Below are positions 60,397-64,000 of a stretch of 64,000 nt of DNA, piece by piece. The notes under the pieces are model-generated. The model did not search any database and was not told the origin of the DNA. It worked only from the letters and a program-made list of their open reading frames with translations. How positions within the stretch are numbered: the first letter of the stretch is position 1; each line of letters opens with the position of its first letter. The translations under genes and the position numbers were made by a program. Source of the stretch: an uncultured Alcaligenaceae bacterium. GTDB lineage: Bacteria; Pseudomonadota; Gammaproteobacteria; Burkholderiales; Burkholderiaceae_B. Where the stretch lies: the NCBI GenBank assembly GCA_937995985.1, contig CALKIR010000025.1:1-64000 (forward strand), in the 5' to 3' direction.

Positions 60397-61443
60397 TTAA
60401 AACTCCATTGGAGGACGATGCTTAACCAATCGTTCCCAACTTGGAGGGCCTCCATCAACTTGTACCCAGCGATACCAAATATCAGACAAGGCATCATCCA
60501 TCAAATGCCCCTGATGCGAAACCACTTCTAAAGTGGGGGCTGACCCATTGACGTTTTTAGACACAACTATTTCAAAATAAGGCTCGGAGGCTGCTAAACT
60601 TTCAATCGGCTCTCCATACTCCGATCCAAGGTTTGCCTCTGAAATTTCGCGTACCGCATCTGCAACTGTGGCATTCTCAGCACTATTCCAAATACGCTCA
60701 GGAGTACCGTCTTGACCGACCCAGGGTGGCATATCAATTGCCTCCCAGGCCCCGGCCTGACCCTCTATCGGCTGCAAGGTGAAACACGGTTGCCCAAGAC
60801 AGTGCTCTTTGGCTGCTTGCTTAAAAGAAAGCTCCTGGCGCCCAGCTGCCACAACTTGAGCATGCATCCCTTGTACAGGGGTAAAAATAAAGCGCCATGC
60901 CACATGAGGAGCCCCTTCTAATTCTTCACGTACGGCGCTGGACTCATAGTCAGAGCCAGACTGTGCGTCCCCCCTGGAGCCCATGTCTAGACGAACCACC
61001 TCAATAAAAGCCAAAGGCTCCTGCCCCAACTCATCTAATGCCCTAAAATCAGTTCCCATCCGAATACGATAGCGGGCATGAGGCAAACTCCCCTCAAGAT
61101 AATCCACTAATAATGCTGCCCGCTCCAAAGGGGGCATCGCTGCGTCAGGAGGCAGTCCCCCTCCTTCCTGCCCATAAGGAAAGCGCTCAACTTGATACCA
61201 CGACTCATCAAACCACCCACTTATGTCTTGAGCGCGTACTGGCTCAAACCCTGCTTGACGTACAAATGAAACATCTATCTCTCGAACGGTACGAAGCCCT
61301 TTATGGGCCCGCTCCCACGCTGACTCGGACTCAGATAATGGCCTCTCTGCCCCAGAAACAGTCTCGGCCCATGCCGTAGAAAAGGCTAAGCCCATCACAA
61401 CACTCGCAATGCTTAACCAACTCAAAGGTGATGTATTTTTCAT
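60397..61443 (-). CDS. Exported protein of unknown function
   Basis: 348-aa protein with a Sec signal peptide (hydrophobic core, cleavage near AWA-ETV). The mature part is acidic, mostly soluble, with a Cys pair (HCLGQPCF) near residue 215 that may form a disulfide. Tryptophan and proline are frequent at the C-terminus (WYRWVQVDGGPPSWERL). I do not recognise a family. It is convergent with paaR and divergent from the YgiW-type gene, so no operon partner informs its role. Confidence 0.7.
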   Translation of the reverse strand: MKNTSPLSWLSIASVVMGLAFSTAWAETVSGAERPLSESESAWERAHKGLRTVREIDVSFVRQAGFEPVRAQDISGWFDESWYQVERFPYGQEGGGLPPDAAMPPLERAALLVDYLEGSLPHARYRIRMGTDFRALDELGQEPLAFIEVVRLDMGSRGDAQSGSDYESSAVREELEGAPHVAWRFIFTPVQGMHAQVVAAGRQELSFKQAAKEHCLGQPCFTLQPIEGQAGAWEAIDMPPWVGQDGTPERIWNSAENATVADAVREISEANLGSEYGEPIESLAASEPYFEIVVSKNVNGSAPTLEVVSHQGHLMDDALSDIWYRWVQVDGGPPSWERLVKHRPPMEF

Positions 61444-61666
61444 GGCTATCCTTTATCAAAAGTATTCCTCTTAGTTTTAGCATGCCTATTCAGTTATGAA
61501 TACCGAACTTGACTAAATTTATGCCCCCTCCCTAGCTAAGTTGTTCTGCGCCGCCGATTCATTAAAAAATCTTAATCGCACCATACTTTTTTTAACAATC
61601 TGCAAACGCAACACGCTTATACTGTCAAAAGTAAGCAAGATTTTTCCCTACCACAAGGATACTCAC

Positions 61667-62035
61667 ATGAAAAGCCTCAAGACCCCTCTAGGCATAATTC
61701 TTACAGCCGCTACATTATCAATCGCTACAGCGACCCATGCGCAATATGTCGGCCCATCTGAAGAGCAGAGCAATCATTCTGTAGCACAGATACTCAAAGA
61801 TCCTGTTGATGATCAAAAAGTACAGCTACAAGGGCATTTGCTGCGCCAAAAAAGCGCCGAAAAATATGTATTTTCTGATGGAACAGCTGAGATCTTAGTA
61901 GAAATAGATAAAGATGAATTCCATGGCCTCCCTCCTATTGATGAACATACTCAAGTTGAAATACAGGGAGAAGTTGATACCAGCAGACACCGCGCTCCTG
62001 AAATCGAAGTCGATCGTATACGCATTATCCAATGA
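61667..62035 (+). CDS. YgiW/YdeI-family OB-fold stress protein
   Basis: 122-aa exported protein. The start at the ATG 61667 (AAGGAT 7 bases upstream) gives a signal peptide ending ATHA-QYV. The mature OB-fold shows YVGPSEEQSNHSVAQILKDP, DDQKVQLQGHLL and VFSDGTAEILVEID. Family members YgiW and YdeI are periplasmic and linked to stress tolerance. A longer in-frame upstream reading has no family features. Confidence 0.87.
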   Translation: MKSLKTPLGIILTAATLSIATATHAQYVGPSEEQSNHSVAQILKDPVDDQKVQLQGHLLRQKSAEKYVFSDGTAEILVEIDKDEFHGLPPIDEHTQVEIQGEVDTSRHRAPEIEVDRIRIIQ

Positions 62036-62072
62036 GGCTAGATGCGCTTAACTAATTACTCAAAATGGTAAA

Positions 62073-62108
62073 ACAAAAAAGCCCTTGAAAGATTTCTTTC
62101 AAGGGCTT
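62073..62108 (-). terminator. Terminator after tRNA-Ser
   Basis: A 13-bp stem (62079-62091 with 62096-62108), loop of 4, followed on the minus strand by TTTTTTGTTT. It directly follows the tRNA-Ser 3' end on that strand and may also stop the YgiW-type transcript. Confidence 0.9.
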
Positions 62109-62115
62109 AAATCTT

Positions 62116-62208
62116 TGGCGGAGATGGAGGGATTCGAACCCTCGATGCGGTTTTAGCCGCATGCTCCCTTAGCAGGGGAGTACCTTCAACCAGCTCGGCC
62201 ACATCTCC
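62116..62208 (-). tRNA. serX: tRNA-Ser(GCU)
   Basis: 93 nt including an encoded CCA end. It starts GGAGATG and ends CTCCGCCA; the anticodon loop is CTGCTAA with anticodon GCU (62173-62171). A long variable arm, as in class II serine tRNAs, and the TTCGAATC T-loop are present. It lies downstream of lysC on the same strand. Confidence 0.97.
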
Positions 62209-62286
62209 AAATAAAGTAAGTATTATAATACAACTATTTTGTTTTGGCTAGTCTTGCGTGGTAAATATCACTCACTTTTGCCGGCC

Positions 62287-63567
62287 TTACTCCACCGAGA
62301 GGATTTTATTCGCACCATTTTCCTCTTCTAAGCCAAAAGCGCGGTGCAAGGCCCGTACGGCCAACTCCATATATTTGTCGGCAATAAGCACTGAGGTTTT
62401 AATTTCACTGGTACTGATCATTTGAATATTAATTCCCTCTTTAGCCAATGCCTCAAACATTGTACTGGCCACCCCAGCATGACTGCGCATGCCAATACCG
62501 ACGATGGATACCTTACATACCTTGTCATCATAGACAATTTCACCAGCACCAATGGCAGGCTGAATCACCTTTTTGATAATTTCCATGGTGCGCTGCCCAT
62601 CTTTGCGGCTCACTGTAAAAGAAAAATCTGTCATGCCTTCTGCAGAGAGGTTTTGTAAAATCATATCGACATCAATATTAGCCTCTGCAATAGGACCCAG
62701 TATTGAATAAGCCACTCCAGGGGTATCAGGGACTTTTCTCAGGGTAAATTTGGCTTCATCTCGGCTGTAGGCAATTCCTGAAACTACGGCTGCTTCCATT
62801 TTCTGGTCTTCCTCAAAGGTAATTAGGGTGCCTGACTGACTCTCTTGCTCCACAGGAATATCAGGATCAGTCAGAGATGATAATACGCGTACTGGGACAC
62901 GATATTTGCCGGCAAACTCTACGGCTCTATTTTGCAATACTTTTGAGCCTAGTGAAGCAAGCTCAAGCATTTCTTCAAAAGTAATGACGCGCATCCTACG
63001 TGCTTCGGACACAACACGAGGATCCGTGGTGTAGACCCCATCAACATCGGTAAAAATCATGCATTCATCTGCTTTTAGCACAGCGGCAATAGCAACTGCA
63101 GAGGTGTCTGACCCACCACGCCCTAAGGTCGTTAGATGGCCCTCCTCATTGACCCCTTGAAAACCAGCAACAATGACTACTCGGCCGTTATTTAACTCTT
63201 GGCGAATCCGGGTGTCATCAATGGAGCGAATACGCGCTTTGGTATAGGCACTGTCTGTTCGGATGGGGACCTGCCAACTGGTAAAGCTGCGCGCGGGCAC
63301 CCCTTTGTTAATTAAAGCCATCGCTAATAAAGCGCTGCTAGCTTGCTCTCCGGTCGTGGCCAGCATATCAAGCTCGCGTAAGTCTGGTTTGTCCGCAATC
63401 TCACCAGCCAGGTCCAGCAATCGATTGGTCTCTCCTGCCATGGCTGAAGGTACCACCACTACCTGATAACCTGCAGCATGCCATTTTGCGACGCGCCGGG
63501 CGACATTTCTGATGCGCTCCACTGAGCCCATCGAAGTGCCACCAAATTTCATAACAATTATGGACAT
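62287..63567 (-). CDS. lysC: Aspartate kinase
   Basis: 426-aa enzyme that phosphorylates aspartate at the start of lysine, threonine and methionine synthesis. The kinase domain starts VMKFGGTSMGSVERI and includes the GRGGSDTSAVAIAA loop and FTDVDGVYTTDPR. Two C-terminal ACT domains (from about residue 265 and 345) should give lysine/threonine feedback control; the family phrase QMISTSEIKTSVL is present. It follows tilS and precedes tRNA-Ser, the order typical of Alcaligenaceae. Confidence 0.96.
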   Translation of the reverse strand: MSIIVMKFGGTSMGSVERIRNVARRVAKWHAAGYQVVVVPSAMAGETNRLLDLAGEIADKPDLRELDMLATTGEQASSALLAMALINKGVPARSFTSWQVPIRTDSAYTKARIRSIDDTRIRQELNNGRVVIVAGFQGVNEEGHLTTLGRGGSDTSAVAIAAVLKADECMIFTDVDGVYTTDPRVVSEARRMRVITFEEMLELASLGSKVLQNRAVEFAGKYRVPVRVLSSLTDPDIPVEQESQSGTLITFEEDQKMEAAVVSGIAYSRDEAKFTLRKVPDTPGVAYSILGPIAEANIDVDMILQNLSAEGMTDFSFTVSRKDGQRTMEIIKKVIQPAIGAGEIVYDDKVCKVSIVGIGMRSHAGVASTMFEALAKEGINIQMISTSEIKTSVLIADKYMELAVRALHRAFGLEEENGANKILSVE

Positions 63568-63602
63568 GTTAATTTCTCAAATTAGAAATAAATTCAAATG
63601 GG

Positions 63603-64000
63603 TCAATCAATGTTTTTTAACAACACTCGCCCATTGATACAACGTAACAATGCTCGACCGTGTTTAATTTGCAACCTACGGTCAGTCCCGCGTTGATGCA
63701 CTTGATTGAGTTGGCGCATCATTTCACGTAATCTTGCCTCTGTCGGCATCAGCTGACCAGCACGATGCAAAAAATAACGTAATACCAATGCTTGTTGAGC
63801 TGCACCCAACGCCCGCCATCGAAGCAGGTCAAAACTATGTTCGGGGTGCTGAGTGTTGGCGTTAAACGAACGGTAATCAAGGGTATGTAAAATCTCCTCA
63901 GCCCATTCATCGAGGACCTGGCTTTGGATAGCAGCCTGCTCGGCATGCCGTCCTAATGCCTGTCGCCAATGCGGCCAATACCTATCTAATATGGGCGCCA
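63603..64000 (-). CDS. tilS: tRNA(Ile)-lysidine synthase TilS, 3' part (runs off the window)
   Basis: About 131 residues of the C-terminal part, open to the right edge with no stop. The visible frame reads APILDRYWPHWRQALGRHAE, then EEILHTLDYRSFN, FDLLRWRALGAAQQALVLRYF and MPTEARLREMMRQL. This matches the TilS mid/C-terminal substrate-binding region. The enzyme modifies tRNA-Ile anticodon C34 to lysidine. The catalytic N-terminal domain is outside the window. Upstream neighbour of lysC. Confidence 0.85.
   Translation of the reverse strand, partial: APILDRYWPHWRQALGRHAEQAAIQSQVLDEWAEEILHTLDYRSFNANTQHPEHSFDLLRWRALGAAQQALVLRYFLHRAGQLMPTEARLREMMRQLNQVHQRGTDRRLQIKHGRALLRCINGRVLLKNID

Noticed and set aside
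1..64000. Insertion sequence, prophage, CRISPR array or restriction/defence island
   Set aside because: No transposase, integrase, phage, cas or methylase-type proteins, and no regularly spaced repeats were seen.

Overview
The window looks like a chromosomal segment of a low-GC betaproteobacterium of the family Alcaligenaceae (Oligella/Paenalcaligenes/Bordetella relatives). The basis is the tilS-lysC-tRNA-Ser(GCU) order at the right end, the Bordetella-like paa gene set with a PaaN-type aldehyde dehydrogenase and a TetR-type PaaR, and protein families typical of Burkholderiales. The placement is inference; no rRNA or other decisive marker is present. Nearly all of the DNA is coding, no gap reaches 300 bases, and I see no insertion sequence, prophage, integron or CRISPR array.

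Layout. (1) 1-8.0 kb: a sulfate ABC transporter (sbp-cysT-cysW on the minus strand, a short cysA-type ATPase divergent from it), then a complete PotABCD-like ABC importer (ATPase, binding protein, two permeases). (2) 8.0-16.8 kb: single-gene units, namely a catabolic-type acetolactate synthase, a GntP-family permease, the fluoride channel CrcB, a K+ channel with an RCK domain, an EamA transporter, a 1-Cys peroxiredoxin, the AzlC/AzlD exporter pair, a DUF924 protein and a small lipoprotein. (3) 16.8-22.5 kb: a membrane-bound formate dehydrogenase operon (alpha, beta, gamma, FdhE). The alpha subunit is read through an in-frame UGA as selenocysteine and carries a recognisable bacterial SECIS hairpin. 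(4) 22.7-31.2 kb: two paralogous amidohydrolases, one with a Tat signal and one without, flanking MgtC-like, MscS-like and CPA1 antiporter genes. (5) 31.3-39.7 kb: quinone-linked respiration (cydA-cydB plus a small CydX-like protein, poxB, mqo), a tandem cupin pair and an AEC transporter. (6) 40-42 kb: a BetT-type BCCT transporter. (7) 42.1-60.4 kb: a large phenylacetate catabolic region (paaY, paaZ, an extra PaaA/PaaC-family ferritin-like protein, paaE-D-C-B-A, paaX, a complete LIV-type ABC importer, paaN, and divergent paaG-paaI-paaK-paaR). (8) 60.4-64 kb: an unknown exported protein, a YgiW-type OB-fold protein, tRNA-Ser, lysC, and the 3' part of tilS running off the edge.

How the parts work together. 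The paa region encodes CoA activation (PaaK), ring epoxidation (PaaABCDE), isomerisation to the oxepin (PaaG), ring hydrolysis and aldehyde oxidation (PaaZ), a thioesterase and PaaY for CoA salvage, plus a probable importer. The beta-oxidation steps (PaaF, PaaH, PaaJ) are not in the window and must lie elsewhere. Two regulators are encoded, PaaX and a TetR-family PaaR. Two near-identical 14-bp operator-like sequences (ACCG....CGGT) sit upstream of paaA and between paaN and paaG, which suggests PaaR controls both arms. The respiratory genes (formate dehydrogenase, PoxB, Mqo, cytochrome bd) all feed or drain the quinone pool.

Most of the window is conventional. The points most worth checking are the paired paa operators and the second dyad upstream of paaA, the extra ferritin-like paa protein with an altered metal motif, the LIV-type importer inside the paa locus, the CydX signature inside a longer two-helix protein, the amidohydrolase pair with different predicted locations, and the selenocysteine site.
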